8,956 nt of DNA from an uncultured Acidobacteriota bacterium (GTDB lineage Bacteria > Acidobacteriota > Blastocatellia > Pyrinomonadales > Pyrinomonadaceae). Positions 1 through 5,403 of this stretch are shown piece after piece. Every line of letters starts with the position of its first letter. Position 1 is the stretch's first letter. The translations under genes and the position numbers were made by a program. Where the stretch lies: positions 1 to 8,956 of the forward strand of contig CADEEU010000137.1 of NCBI GenBank assembly GCA_902826385.1, given 5' to 3'. Below the pieces are notes generated by a model. It saw nothing but the letters and a program-made list of their open reading frames with translations. It did no database searches and had not been told where the DNA came from.

Positions 1-48
1 GAGCTGGTAGCAATTCAAAAAGAGCTAGTGGCAATTCAAAAGAGTTAG
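1..48 (+). CDS. Possible 3' end of a heptad-repeat (coiled-coil) protein, partial
   Basis: Frame 1 reads two perfect copies of the heptad ELVAIQK, then Ser and a TAG stop at 46-48. The 21-bp unit equals seven codons, and every substitution between copies 1 and 2 is synonymous (CTG/CTA, GTA/GTG, AAA/AAG). This suggests coding DNA rather than a random tandem repeat. The third copy (42-62) would continue E-L-V-A-I-stop, but it is shifted by one base because the A-run before it is one A shorter. The amphipathic heptad fits a coiled coil. The gene would converge on the STAS gene. Only 15 codons are visible, so the family cannot be named. A non-coding tandem repeat remains possible. Confidence 0.35.
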   Translation, partial: ELVAIQKELVAIQKS

Positions 49-62
49 TGGCAATTTAAAAA
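1..62. repeat. Three tandem copies of a 20-21 bp unit
   Basis: Copies lie at 1-21, 22-41 and 42-62. Each reads GAG, a Leu codon, a Val codon, GCAATT, C/TAA and an A-run. Copy 2 has one A fewer. The array may extend beyond the left edge of the window. From 63 to 184 I see no convincing gene. Confidence 0.85.
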
Positions 63-184
63 GAGAAGAACTAAAAGGTCTCACACTGTTCTTATTTCAA
101 CTCGCCCGCCGACTTGTCATCCCGGAAAATCCGCAAAACCTGCCGAATCCCGCCCGCCCCAACGCCCACAAAATACAAACAAAA

Positions 185-220
185 ACAGCCGCGAAGCACG
201 TTGGAGTGCTTCGCGGCTGT
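185..220 (-). terminator. Rho-independent terminator of the STAS gene
   Basis: A perfect 15-bp GC-rich stem (185-199 with 206-220) encloses a 6-base loop. On the minus strand it is followed by TTTTGTTTGT. It lies 60 bp past the STAS stop codon, the right position and orientation for an intrinsic terminator of that transcript. Confidence 0.85.
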
Positions 221-279
221 ATATTCTTTGCGAACGATTTATTTCTCGCCGAATCCGTCCAACGCGAGTGTTTGGCAGT

Positions 280-627
280 TCAATTATAGCTGCTGAGGGC
301 CGAGGCTTCGTCTTCGTAGACGTCGAATACGGTCAGGAGCTTGGTGATGGCGAGCAGGTCCTGGATCTTTTGGGTCAGGTTCAGGAGTTTGAGCGTGCCG
401 CCTTCTTTATTGACCGCGGTGAAGCTGGAGACCAATTCGCCGATACCGCTCGAATCGATATAGCCGACTCCGCCGAGGTTCATCAGGATCTTGTTTTTGC
501 CATCGCCGAGCAGGCGGCGGATAGCGTTGCGAAGGGCAACGCTGCCTTCGCCGATCGTGACTTTCCCGTCAAGATCGAGGATAGTAACATCGCCTGCCTG
601 GCGTTCAGAAATAGTGATATCAGCCAT
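280..627 (-). CDS. STAS-domain anti-sigma factor antagonist (SpoIIAA/RsbV type)
   Basis: This 115-residue protein is a single STAS domain of normal length for the SpoIIAA/RsbV family. Such proteins bind an anti-sigma kinase when unphosphorylated and so free a sigma factor. The family signature is visible as YIDSSGIGEL at about residues 56-65. By alignment with SpoIIAA, Ser59, directly after Asp58, is the likely phosphorylation site. An AGGAGA ribosome binding site lies about 8 bases before the ATG. The gene is co-oriented with the RsbW-like kinase upstream, its probable partner, but a 216-bp gap containing a palindromic repeat separates them, so co-transcription is not certain. It ends at a strong terminator. 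It could instead serve a non-sigma pathway, as many stand-alone STAS proteins do. Confidence 0.9.
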   Translation of the reverse strand: MADITISERQAGDVTILDLDGKVTIGEGSVALRNAIRRLLGDGKNKILMNLGGVGYIDSSGIGELVSSFTAVNKEGGTLKLLNLTQKIQDLLAITKLLTVFDVYEDEASALSSYN

Positions 628-708
628 TTTTATCTCCTCTTGGGTCTAATTGAAGTTGTAAGCAGAGTTTAGAACAATATTCCGAAAAAATCCAAGACGC
701 GCATTTTT

Positions 709-834
709 AACAGGTTTTTTAACAGGATTAAAGATACTCAGGATTTTGCTGCATCCGGCGAACTTGGTTCGCGAAGCAGGAGCGATCACCCAGCAAAAGA
801 ATTTCCTATCCCAAATATCCTGTCGATCCTGTTT
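709..834. repeat. Imperfect palindromic element with ACAGGAT-containing ends
   Basis: The left end has AACAGG at 709-714 and 721-726 and TCAGGATT at 738-745. The right end (816-834) has two ATCCTGT units 9 bp apart, the inverse orientation. Nested inside are TTTTGCTG (744-751) with CAGCAAAA (791-798) and CGAAC/GTTCG around 760-772. The whole can fold as a long imperfect hairpin. The end units match the repeats that flank the GxxExxY gene. It fills most of the gap between the RsbW-like and STAS genes and contains no ORF. It is probably a small non-coding repeat element. Confidence 0.65.
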
Positions 835-843
835 ACGACTGTC

Positions 844-1254
844 CTACTGCCACTTCGTCATTTTTACGAGCATGCCGCCGTCCGCGTGGTTGGACCATTC
901 GACCTCGTCCATAAAAGAACGCATAAAAAGAATGCCGCGACCGTTTGCCTTTAAAAGATTTTCCGGATTGGTCGGATCGGGAATATCTTCGGGAGCAAAG
1001 CCGGGGCCGAAATCGCGGACGAAAATCTCTACGCCTTTCGGCGAGCGTTGAAACGTGACTTCTACCTCTTTCGCCGGGTCGAACTTGTTTCCATGTTTGA
1101 CCGCGTTGGCAACCGATTCGCGCACGGCCAAGTCGATGGCCGATGCAAAATCATCGCCCAACCCACAGCTTTTCACGAAAGATTCAGCTTGGGACGCGGC
1201 CTCATCGACCGATTCGATCTCGCTCGGCAGCTTTAATGCTCTTGTTTCACTCAC
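844..1254 (-). CDS. RsbW-type anti-sigma factor serine kinase (HATPase_c)
   Basis: This 136-residue protein is a compact GHKL ATPase domain with no sensor region, the usual size for SpoIIAB/RsbW. These proteins sequester a sigma factor and inactivate their STAS antagonist by phosphorylating it. The N box is ESVANAVKHGN (46-56, with Asn50 the expected Mg2+ ligand), the G1 box is DFGPGF (81-86) and the G2 box is GRGILFM (105-111). Translation begins at a GTG (1254-1252) giving MSETRALKLP. No good Shine-Dalgarno precedes it, so the start is less certain than the fold. The STAS gene lies downstream on the same strand. No sigma factor is present, so the target is unknown. It could instead act on a PP2C phosphatase network located elsewhere. 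Confidence 0.88.
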   Translation of the reverse strand: MSETRALKLPSEIESVDEAASQAESFVKSCGLGDDFASAIDLAVRESVANAVKHGNKFDPAKEVEVTFQRSPKGVEIFVRDFGPGFAPEDIPDPTNPENLLKANGRGILFMRSFMDEVEWSNHADGGMLVKMTKWQ

Positions 1255-1313
1255 ACGTTTGTTTCAGGTAAGTTAAAGGCTAAGTGCTTTCGTGTCAAGC
1301 AGGGGAAGAGTTT

Positions 1314-1338
1314 ACAGGATGGACAGGATAAACAGGAT
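1314..1338. repeat. 25-bp ACAGGATNN repeat, copy A
   Basis: Two full 9-bp units and a truncated third (ACAGGATGG, ACAGGATAA, ACAGGAT) lie 3 bp beyond the 3' end of the GxxExxY gene. Copy B (1718-1742) is direct with 22/25 identity. Copy C (1827-1851) is inverted with 24/25 identity. Confidence 0.9.
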
Positions 1339-1341
1339 GTT

Positions 1342-1704
1342 TTATTTGTGCAGTCTGTAATACTCGAGCTTGGAATTTCCAAAGTTGAGCAACAGTCCGA
1401 CCTCGATTTCCGTGGCCTTGAGATAATTAATCACCTGAGCTTTATGTTCCGGCAATACGGCACGGACGGATTTGAGTTCGACAATTACTTTTTCTGCGAC
1501 CAGCATATCGGCACAGAATTCGCCGACTATTACATCGCGAAACTTTACCTTTAATCTGACCTGCGTCCTGACCGGGATTCCTTTTTGACTCAGGGCCACG
1601 ACCAGAGCTTTTTCGTAGACCGATTCCAGAAAACCGGCACCGAGTTCGTTGGAAACCTCAAAAGCGGCTTCGAGAATCTTTGAGGTAAGGTCGTTATGAA
1701 GCAT
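1342..1704 (-). CDS. GxxExxY family protein (PD-(D/E)XK nuclease-like)
   Basis: This 120-residue protein carries the defining GxxExxY motif as G24-F-L-E27-S-V-Y30 after a helical start. Next is a predicted core with E62, D66, then E76-L-K78 ('CADMLV...VIVELK'), and a helix at about 90-97 (QVINYLKA). The D...ExK spacing fits a PD-(D/E)XK fold, so nuclease activity is possible but undemonstrated; the family's function is, to my knowledge, unknown. Length is normal and the frame is intact. The ATG (1704) has a weak AGGxxT-like upstream sequence and no strong Shine-Dalgarno. The gene is closely bracketed by 25-bp repeats, which suggests it travels with them. It does not look linked to its shikimate or sigma-regulation neighbours. 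Confidence 0.85.
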   Translation of the reverse strand: MLHNDLTSKILEAAFEVSNELGAGFLESVYEKALVVALSQKGIPVRTQVRLKVKFRDVIVGEFCADMLVAEKVIVELKSVRAVLPEHKAQVINYLKATEIEVGLLLNFGNSKLEYYRLHK

Positions 1705-1717
1705 AGTCGTTTATTTA

Positions 1718-1742
1718 ACCGGATGGATAGGATATACAGGAT
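1718..1742. repeat. 25-bp ACAGGATNN repeat, copy B
   Basis: A degenerate copy with 22/25 identity to copy A and the same orientation. It begins 14 bp upstream of the GxxExxY start codon, so the gene sits between direct repeats. From the gene's direction it lies in the 5' leader or promoter region. Confidence 0.8.
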
Positions 1743-1826
1743 TTGCGTTAATCATTTAACCGTTGTCGCCTAAATGGCAAATTAAAAGATTGGCATGTTT
1801 TCGTCAAATTCTTGTATAGGCTTCTT

Positions 1827-1851
1827 ATCCTGTTTATCCTGTGCATCCTGT
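1827..1851. repeat. 25-bp ACAGGATNN repeat, copy C (inverted)
   Basis: Reads ATCCTG units on the plus strand. Its reverse complement matches copy A at 24 of 25 positions. Copies A and C therefore form inverted repeats around a 538-bp segment containing the GxxExxY gene. Copy C ends 31 bp before the aroA start codon. Confidence 0.9.
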
Positions 1852-1882
1852 TCAATTCCCTCCGCCCTGCTAAGATATTTCC

Positions 1883-3178
1883 ATGATAATAAGCTCCGCC
1901 TCGCGTCTAAAGGGTGAAGTGATTCTGCCGGGCGATAAGTCGATCTCGCATCGTGCCGCGATATTCTCCGCTTTGGCCGTCGGAAGCTCGAAAATCTCTA
2001 ATTTCGGAACGAGCGCCGATTGTGCGGCAACGGTGAAGTGTCTGCAAAAACTTGGAGTGCAGATCGAGCGGGACGGAGCGGGCCTATTGGTCGAGGGCGT
2101 TGGGAAAAACGGCCTGCGACTGCCCGACGGCAACTTGGATTGCGAAAACAGCGGAACGACAATGCGACTTATGGCCGGTGTTTTGGCTGGACAGGATTTT
2201 ACTTCGGTCCTGACCGGCGATGAATCCCTGCAAAAACGGCCGATGAGACGCGTGATCGATCCGCTGGAAGAGATGGGAGCCGAGATCGAGAGCAAAGACG
2301 GACGCGCACCATTAATTGTTAGTGGAAGATCACCGCTGAAAGCCATTAATTATGAGCCCTCCGCTGCGTCGGCACAGTTGAAATCCTGCGTTTTGCTCGC
2401 CGGACTGAATGCCGACGGCGTAACTTCGGTGCTTGAGAAAACGCAGACGCGCGATCATACCGAAAGGATGTTTAGATGGCTCGGCGTCGAGGTTGCGGAA
2501 GAAAAACTGGCCGAGGGCACTAAGCTTTCTGTCTCGGGCGACGCAAAGTTAACCGCCCGTGACATCTCGGTTCCGTCCGATCTTTCATCGGCCGCATTTT
2601 TTATCGTTGCCGCGGCTTTTCTCGAAGGCTCAGAGTTGAACATGCCGAATGTCGGTTTCAATCCTTCGAGAAAAGCAGTGGTCGATGTCCTTAAAGATCT
2701 CGGAATTGACATCGCGGCGTCCGACGAAAGAGAGGTTTGCAACGAGCCGGTCGCCGATCTGACCGTGAAAGGAACCGACGGCGGCGGGAAAGTCGATCTG
2801 ATTGTTTTGAGCGGCGGCGTGATCGCAAATCTGATCGACGAGATTCCGATATTGGCGGTCGCAGGCTCGCAGATGAAAGGCGGGCTCGAAGTCCGCGACG
2901 CCGGCGAGCTTAGAATTAAAGAATCTGACCGGATAACCGCGATCGTCGAAAATCTGCGGCGAATGGGAGCGTCGGTCGAGGAATTCGATGACGGATTCCG
3001 TGTCCAAAGATCGAAGTTGAAAGGAGCCGTGATCGATTCTTTCAACGATCACCGCATCGCGATGGCCTTTGCCGTTGCCGGCCTGTTTGCCGAAGGCGAA
3101 ACCGAGATAGTCGGCGCCGAATCCGCGGCCGTATCGTTTCCGGCCTTTTTCGATGAGATTGCTAGAGTAATATACTAA
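1883..3178 (+). CDS. aroA: 3-phosphoshikimate 1-carboxyvinyltransferase (EPSP synthase)
   Basis: This enzyme transfers the enolpyruvyl group of phosphoenolpyruvate to shikimate-3-phosphate, the sixth step of the shikimate pathway, in the cytoplasm. Length (431) is typical. Visible motifs are LPGDKSISHR (15-24, with Lys19, Ser20 and Arg24 in the substrate site), NSGTTMRL (89-96), KRPMRR (118-123), ASAQLKS (162-168), DEIPILA (319-325), ELRIKESDR (342-350) and NDHRIAM (388-394). The GDKS form and NSGTTxRL, with Leu where the E. coli class has Pro, place it with class II-like enzymes. No clear Shine-Dalgarno precedes the ATG; I chose it because it gives the family's usual N-terminus. A weak promoter candidate (TTGGCA at 1790, TATAGG at 1815, 19-bp spacer) lies inside the upstream repeat region. 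aroK follows on the same strand after 136 bp. Confidence 0.96.
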   Translation: MIISSASRLKGEVILPGDKSISHRAAIFSALAVGSSKISNFGTSADCAATVKCLQKLGVQIERDGAGLLVEGVGKNGLRLPDGNLDCENSGTTMRLMAGVLAGQDFTSVLTGDESLQKRPMRRVIDPLEEMGAEIESKDGRAPLIVSGRSPLKAINYEPSAASAQLKSCVLLAGLNADGVTSVLEKTQTRDHTERMFRWLGVEVAEEKLAEGTKLSVSGDAKLTARDISVPSDLSSAAFFIVAAAFLEGSELNMPNVGFNPSRKAVVDVLKDLGIDIAASDEREVCNEPVADLTVKGTDGGGKVDLIVLSGGVIANLIDEIPILAVAGSQMKGGLEVRDAGELRIKESDRITAIVENLRRMGASVEEFDDGFRVQRSKLKGAVIDSFNDHRIAMAFAVAGLFAEGETEIVGAESAAVSFPAFFDEIARVIY

Positions 3179-3180
3179 CT

Positions 3181-3301
3181 GCGCTTCCTTCGCGGATCAT
3201 CTTTTTCCTCCGCTTCAGTGATAAAAGGAACCTTCGTGGTTTCGGATGTTTCAGAACATGACTGCGGAAGTACAGGAAAACGAAGAAATAAGAGGAAAAA
3301 G
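3181..3301. repeat. Pyrimidine/purine inverted-repeat element downstream of aroA
   Basis: A perfect 10-bp arm pair, CTTTTTCCTC (3201-3210) and GAGGAAAAAG (3292-3301), bounds a poorly paired centre. The element shares AATAAGAGGAAAAAG (3287-3301) with 7689-7703. It also shares a related block (CCTTCGTGGTTTCGGAT at 3231-3247, compare CTTCCGCGGTTTGGAT at 7648-7663). It fills the aroA-aroK gap, where I see no separate gene. Confidence 0.6.
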
Positions 3302-3314
3302 CGACCGTTCATAA

Positions 3315-3860
3315 ATGGACCAGAAATCCAACTTAAACGCCGGCAAAGAATCGGACAGGCGTGTCGCGCTGACCGGTTTTATGGGCGTCGGCAAAACCAG
3401 CGTCGCACGGCATCTTGCCAATTTGCTCCGATGTGAGCGGCTCGACCTTGATTCGCTGATAGAAGTCAGCGAACAACGGCGGATCGTCGAAATAATCGAC
3501 AAGGACGGCATCGAACAATACCGCCGCATCGAGACCGAATGCCTTAAACAAGCTTTGGATAAGAAAAGCGTGCGGATACTTAGTCTCGGCGGCGGCGCGT
3601 GGACCACGCCAGTGAATCGCGATCTTATTCGCGGCCAAGGAGTTACGAGCATTTGGCTCGATGCGTCCTTTAATCATTGCTGGGTAAACATCAGCCGATC
3701 GCGAAAAGAACGCCCGCTTGCGCGCAATAAAGCCGCCGCCAGAAAGCTGTTCGACGAACGCCAGGAGGTTTATTGCCTGGCCGACTGGCATTTTGTCGTT
3801 AAACCCGACCTGAACTCTTACGAAATTGCCCGCCAGATAAAGGATGAAGTTTTTTCATAA
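3315..3860 (+). CDS. aroK: Shikimate kinase
   Basis: Phosphorylates the 3-hydroxyl of shikimate with ATP, the step directly before AroA, in the cytoplasm. The 181-residue protein is slightly longer than the usual 165-175 because of about 10 extra N-terminal residues. The Walker A loop is GFMGVGKTS (21-29). DLDS (44-47) supplies the shikimate/Mg-binding aspartates. YRRIE (69-73) corresponds to the FRxxE motif with Arg70 as substrate ligand. GGG (92-94) is the glycine-rich Walker B-like loop, and RPL (133-135) marks the lid. The purine-rich AAGAGG lies about 18 bases before the ATG, too far for an ideal ribosome binding site, so a slightly later start cannot be excluded. Same strand as aroA, so possibly co-transcribed through the repeat between them. 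Confidence 0.94.
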   Translation: MDQKSNLNAGKESDRRVALTGFMGVGKTSVARHLANLLRCERLDLDSLIEVSEQRRIVEIIDKDGIEQYRRIETECLKQALDKKSVRILSLGGGAWTTPVNRDLIRGQGVTSIWLDASFNHCWVNISRSRKERPLARNKAAARKLFDERQEVYCLADWHFVVKPDLNSYEIARQIKDEVFS

Positions 3861-3876
3861 ATCGCTCGGTTCCGGT

Positions 3877-3923
3877 TTGAAAAAACGCGGCGGATGAATC
3901 AATATTACATATCGTTTTTTCAA
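3877..3923 (+). terminator. Possible weak hairpin terminator after aroK
   Basis: An 11-bp stem (3877-3887 with 3913-3923), mostly A-T, has a 25-base loop and starts 17 bp after the aroK stop. A second small hairpin, CCGGC/GCCGG (3927-3942), follows. Neither has a strong T-tract, so termination is doubtful. Further on, AACGTCG (3966-3972) and CGACGTT (3984-3990) form a 7-bp inverted repeat just before the next operon, possibly regulatory. Confidence 0.3.
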
Positions 3924-4036
3924 GTCCCGGCCACAAAGCCGGATAAGCATTTTCGCGTTGCAGGGAACGTCGGCATTATTTCGCGACGTTGTGATCATAG
4001 TAGTTGTATATTCGACCAGACCTTTCAGGAGGAAAA

Positions 4037-4522
4037 ATGAGGATCAAATTTCTAACAGTTTTAAGTATTGCAATCGCGCTCTTTATCGGAGCGTGCGGCG
4101 GCAAAAGCGATGCCGATCTGGCAAAAGCCATAAATGACAAATTTGCCGCCGACAAGATCACCGGCGTAACCGTCGCCGTTAAAGACGGCGTCGCGACACT
4201 GACCGGCGAAGTTGCCGATGCCGCCGCAAAGAGTAAAGCCGAGACAGCGGCCAAAGGCGTTGAAGGAATCAAATCGGTAACTAACAGCCTGACGACCAAA
4301 CCGCTTCCGGTCGCCACTCCAGCCGCGGCCGATCCGGCCCTTACCGGTAAAATCACCGAAGACCTGAAAAAAGCCGGATGTACCGGAGCTAATGTTTCGG
4401 TCGCCAGCGGCAAAGTCACTGTAACCGGCGAAGTTGGAGCCGCAAAGTATGCCGAGTGCGTTCAGGTGATAATGCAGTCCGGCATTACCGGTATCGATAA
4501 TCAGCTTAAGAAGGGCAAATAG
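4037..4522 (+). CDS. Lipoprotein with two BON domains
   Basis: This is a predicted 161-residue lipoprotein, probably periplasmic and membrane-anchored. Start ATG 4037 is chosen over an upstream in-frame ATG (4004) because AGGAGG (4027-4032) lies just before it and it gives a clean signal peptide. After basic MRIK comes a hydrophobic run and a lipobox, IGAC, with Cys20 as the lipidated residue. BON domain 1 spans about 25-85 and BON domain 2 about 101-158, joined by a Pro/Ala-rich linker (87-100). The repeated TLTGEV/TVTGEV strands mark the duplication. Cys115 and Cys141 in domain 2 could form a disulfide. BON domains, as in OsmY, are thought to bind lipid or envelope components. It is followed 18 bp later by a LysM gene, clearly an operon. 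Confidence 0.85.
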   Translation: MRIKFLTVLSIAIALFIGACGGKSDADLAKAINDKFAADKITGVTVAVKDGVATLTGEVADAAAKSKAETAAKGVEGIKSVTNSLTTKPLPVATPAAADPALTGKITEDLKKAGCTGANVSVASGKVTVTGEVGAAKYAECVQVIMQSGITGIDNQLKKGK

Positions 4523-4540
4523 GCCAGGAGGAATTTAATC

Positions 4541-4924
4541 ATGTCAGCACAGGAAAAATACGTTTCGATTCTTGAGCTTGCCAACCAAAACGGCACGACT
4601 TACGAACTGACCGAGGGTGATAACGGTACTCTCGTCGTAACCGGAACGGCACCGAGCGCCGAAGCAAAACAGGCCCTTTGGGATGAATATGAACGACTCG
4701 ACCCGGAATTCAAGGGCGGCGATCTTATACTCAATATTCAGACCGCCGAAGCAGCTGCCGCAGGCGGCGGAATGCATACGCATACGGTCGAATCGGGTGA
4801 TAGTCTTTCAAAGATCGCCAAAGGATACGGCATCCAGTGGAAAGCCATCTGGGACCACAACCGCGATATCCTGAAAGATCCGGACAAGATCTATCCGGGA
4901 CAGGAACTGAAGATTCCGATGTAG
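4541..4924 (+). CDS. LysM-domain protein with BON-like N-terminus (Kbp/YgaU-like)
   Basis: A 127-residue protein with no signal peptide. A short BON-like segment (about 25-67, with NGTLVVTGTAPSAEAKQAL) is followed by an Ala/Gly linker (70-77). A LysM domain (about 79-126) has the typical THTVESGDSLSKIAKGYG start and IYPGQELKIP end. AGGAGG (4526-4531) sits 9 bases before the ATG. E. coli Kbp (YgaU), a cytoplasmic K+-binding stress protein, has the same BON-LysM order and a similar size (149 residues), so a related role is possible. Potassium binding here is inference. It shares an operon with the preceding BON lipoprotein and ends at a strong terminator. A peptidoglycan-binding role would require export, which the sequence does not show. 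Confidence 0.82.
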   Translation: MSAQEKYVSILELANQNGTTYELTEGDNGTLVVTGTAPSAEAKQALWDEYERLDPEFKGGDLILNIQTAEAAAAGGGMHTHTVESGDSLSKIAKGYGIQWKAIWDHNRDILKDPDKIYPGQELKIPM

Positions 4925-4941
4925 TTTGACCGACTGGAGTA

Positions 4942-4959
4942 GCAAGCATCCTTGCTTGC
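4942..4959. repeat. Small perfect hairpin (GCAAGCA/TGCTTGC)
   Basis: A 7-bp stem with loop TCCT lies 18 bp after the LysM gene stop. It lacks a T-tract, so it is not itself a terminator. It could protect the mRNA 3' end or be a copy of an interspersed repeat. Confidence 0.5.
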
Positions 4960-5003
4960 CTTAGTGCGAGGCACGAAAGACACTTCCAGCCGTAAAAAAC
5001 AAG

Positions 5004-5038
5004 AAAGCGCAAAGCGTGAGACCTATGCTTTGCGCTTT
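5004..5038. terminator. Bidirectional rho-independent terminator between convergent genes
   Basis: A perfect 12-bp stem (AAAGCGCAAAGC at 5004-5015, GCTTTGCGCTTT at 5027-5038) has an 11-base loop. T-runs follow on both strands: TTTTT at the plus-strand end and CTTGTTTTTT on the minus strand. It sits between the convergent LysM and ArsR genes and can end both transcripts. Confidence 0.9.
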
Positions 5039-5056
5039 TTCGCGCATCTATTGCGG

Positions 5057-5380
5057 CTAGTTCTCAACGTCGTGCTTCAGTTTTGCAAGAAGCTCGACCG
5101 ATGGTGACGCGTATCGATTTATCCAGCGTTGGTAAATTTCCCGGATCGGGACGGCGTTAAGGTAATTCCAGCGAAATTTGCCTTTTCGCTGCACGATGAT
5201 CAGGTCCGCTTTTTCAAGCACTCCAAGATGCTGCATGACCGTGCAGCGATCCAGTTTTTTGAAATGCGCGCAAAGGTCGCCGGTAGTTTTCGGTTCGTTC
5301 TTTAAGAGATCGAGAATCTCGCGGCGCCTGCCGTCGGCCAGCGCTTTGTAAACGAGATCGTCTTTTTTTTCTCTTGACAT
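5057..5380 (-). CDS. ArsR-family winged-helix repressor
   Basis: This 107-residue winged-helix DNA-binding protein is of normal ArsR length. KALADGRRREILDLL (12-26) is the hallmark first helix pair. The recognition helix is about 45-58 (RCTVMQHLGVLEKA) and the wing is VQRKGKFRWNYLN (63-75). The metal-binding ELCVCDL motif is absent: only Cys37 and Cys46 are present. It therefore resembles the ArsR subgroup paired with SRPBCC/AHSA1 proteins rather than metal sensors. It is divergent from exactly such a gene, and a palindromic operator touches its own start codon, implying autorepression. The start ATG has no Shine-Dalgarno, and the predicted transcript leader is only about 9 bases, close to leaderless. 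Codons 4-6 contain a run of eight A. Confidence 0.92.
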   Translation of the reverse strand: MSREKKDDLVYKALADGRRREILDLLKNEPKTTGDLCAHFKKLDRCTVMQHLGVLEKADLIIVQRKGKFRWNYLNAVPIREIYQRWINRYASPSVELLAKLKHDVEN

Positions 5381-5403
5381 GTTGTAAAACTATAACATAT
5401 ACT
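5374..5403 (+). promoter_or_regulatory. Promoter of the SRPBCC gene
   Basis: TTGACA (5374-5379, consensus -35) and TATACT (5398-5403, 5/6 -10) are separated by 18 bp. The -35 lies inside the first codons of the divergent repressor. The spacer is almost entirely the palindromic operator, so bound repressor would block RNA polymerase. Confidence 0.75.
5379..5398. promoter_or_regulatory. Probable ArsR operator (20-bp palindrome)
   Basis: The pattern ATGTTNTANNNNTANAACAT is symmetric at every defined position. It covers the spacer of the plus promoter and the -10/start region of the minus promoter, and it overlaps the repressor's start codon. Position and symmetry suit a winged-helix dimer. Binding is inferred. 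Confidence 0.7.

Noticed and set aside
103..219. Minus-strand open stretch ending at a TAA near 103, reading ...GVGAGGIRQVLRIFRDDKSAGELK
   Set aside because: It has no start codon with a ribosome binding site, runs through the STAS terminator stem, and matches no family I recognise. It could be a decayed gene end, but the support is too thin.
268..672. 134-codon plus-strand ORF opposite the STAS gene
   Set aside because: Antisense shadow of a clear STAS gene with its own ribosome binding site and terminator.
1314..1851. CRISPR array
   Set aside because: The repeats are 9-bp ladders in mixed orientation, with a gene between them and no regular unique spacers.
2455..3052. Long minus-strand ORFs within aroA (up to 196 codons)
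   Set aside because: Shadows of the conserved EPSP synthase frame. The proteins are low in recognisable motifs and rich in Ser/Arg/Thr, as antisense translations usually are.
1883..3178. Glyphosate-insensitive EPSP synthase
   Set aside because: The class II-like motif is present, but the residue matching the CP4 alanine is Gly, so tolerance cannot be inferred from sequence alone.
3966..3990. AACGTCG/CGACGTT inverted repeat as an operator
   Set aside because: Only 7 bp arms with no identified regulator or promoter alignment. Recorded but not called.
4004..4036. Upstream in-frame ATG of the BON lipoprotein
   Set aside because: It would place charged residues (MYIRPDLSGGK) before the signal peptide, and the AGGAGG site at 4027-4032 points to the ATG at 4037.
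5363..5370. Eight-A run in arsR codons 4-6 as a phase-variation switch
   Set aside because: Eight bases at a Lys-rich N-terminus is common by chance and there is no evidence of length variation.
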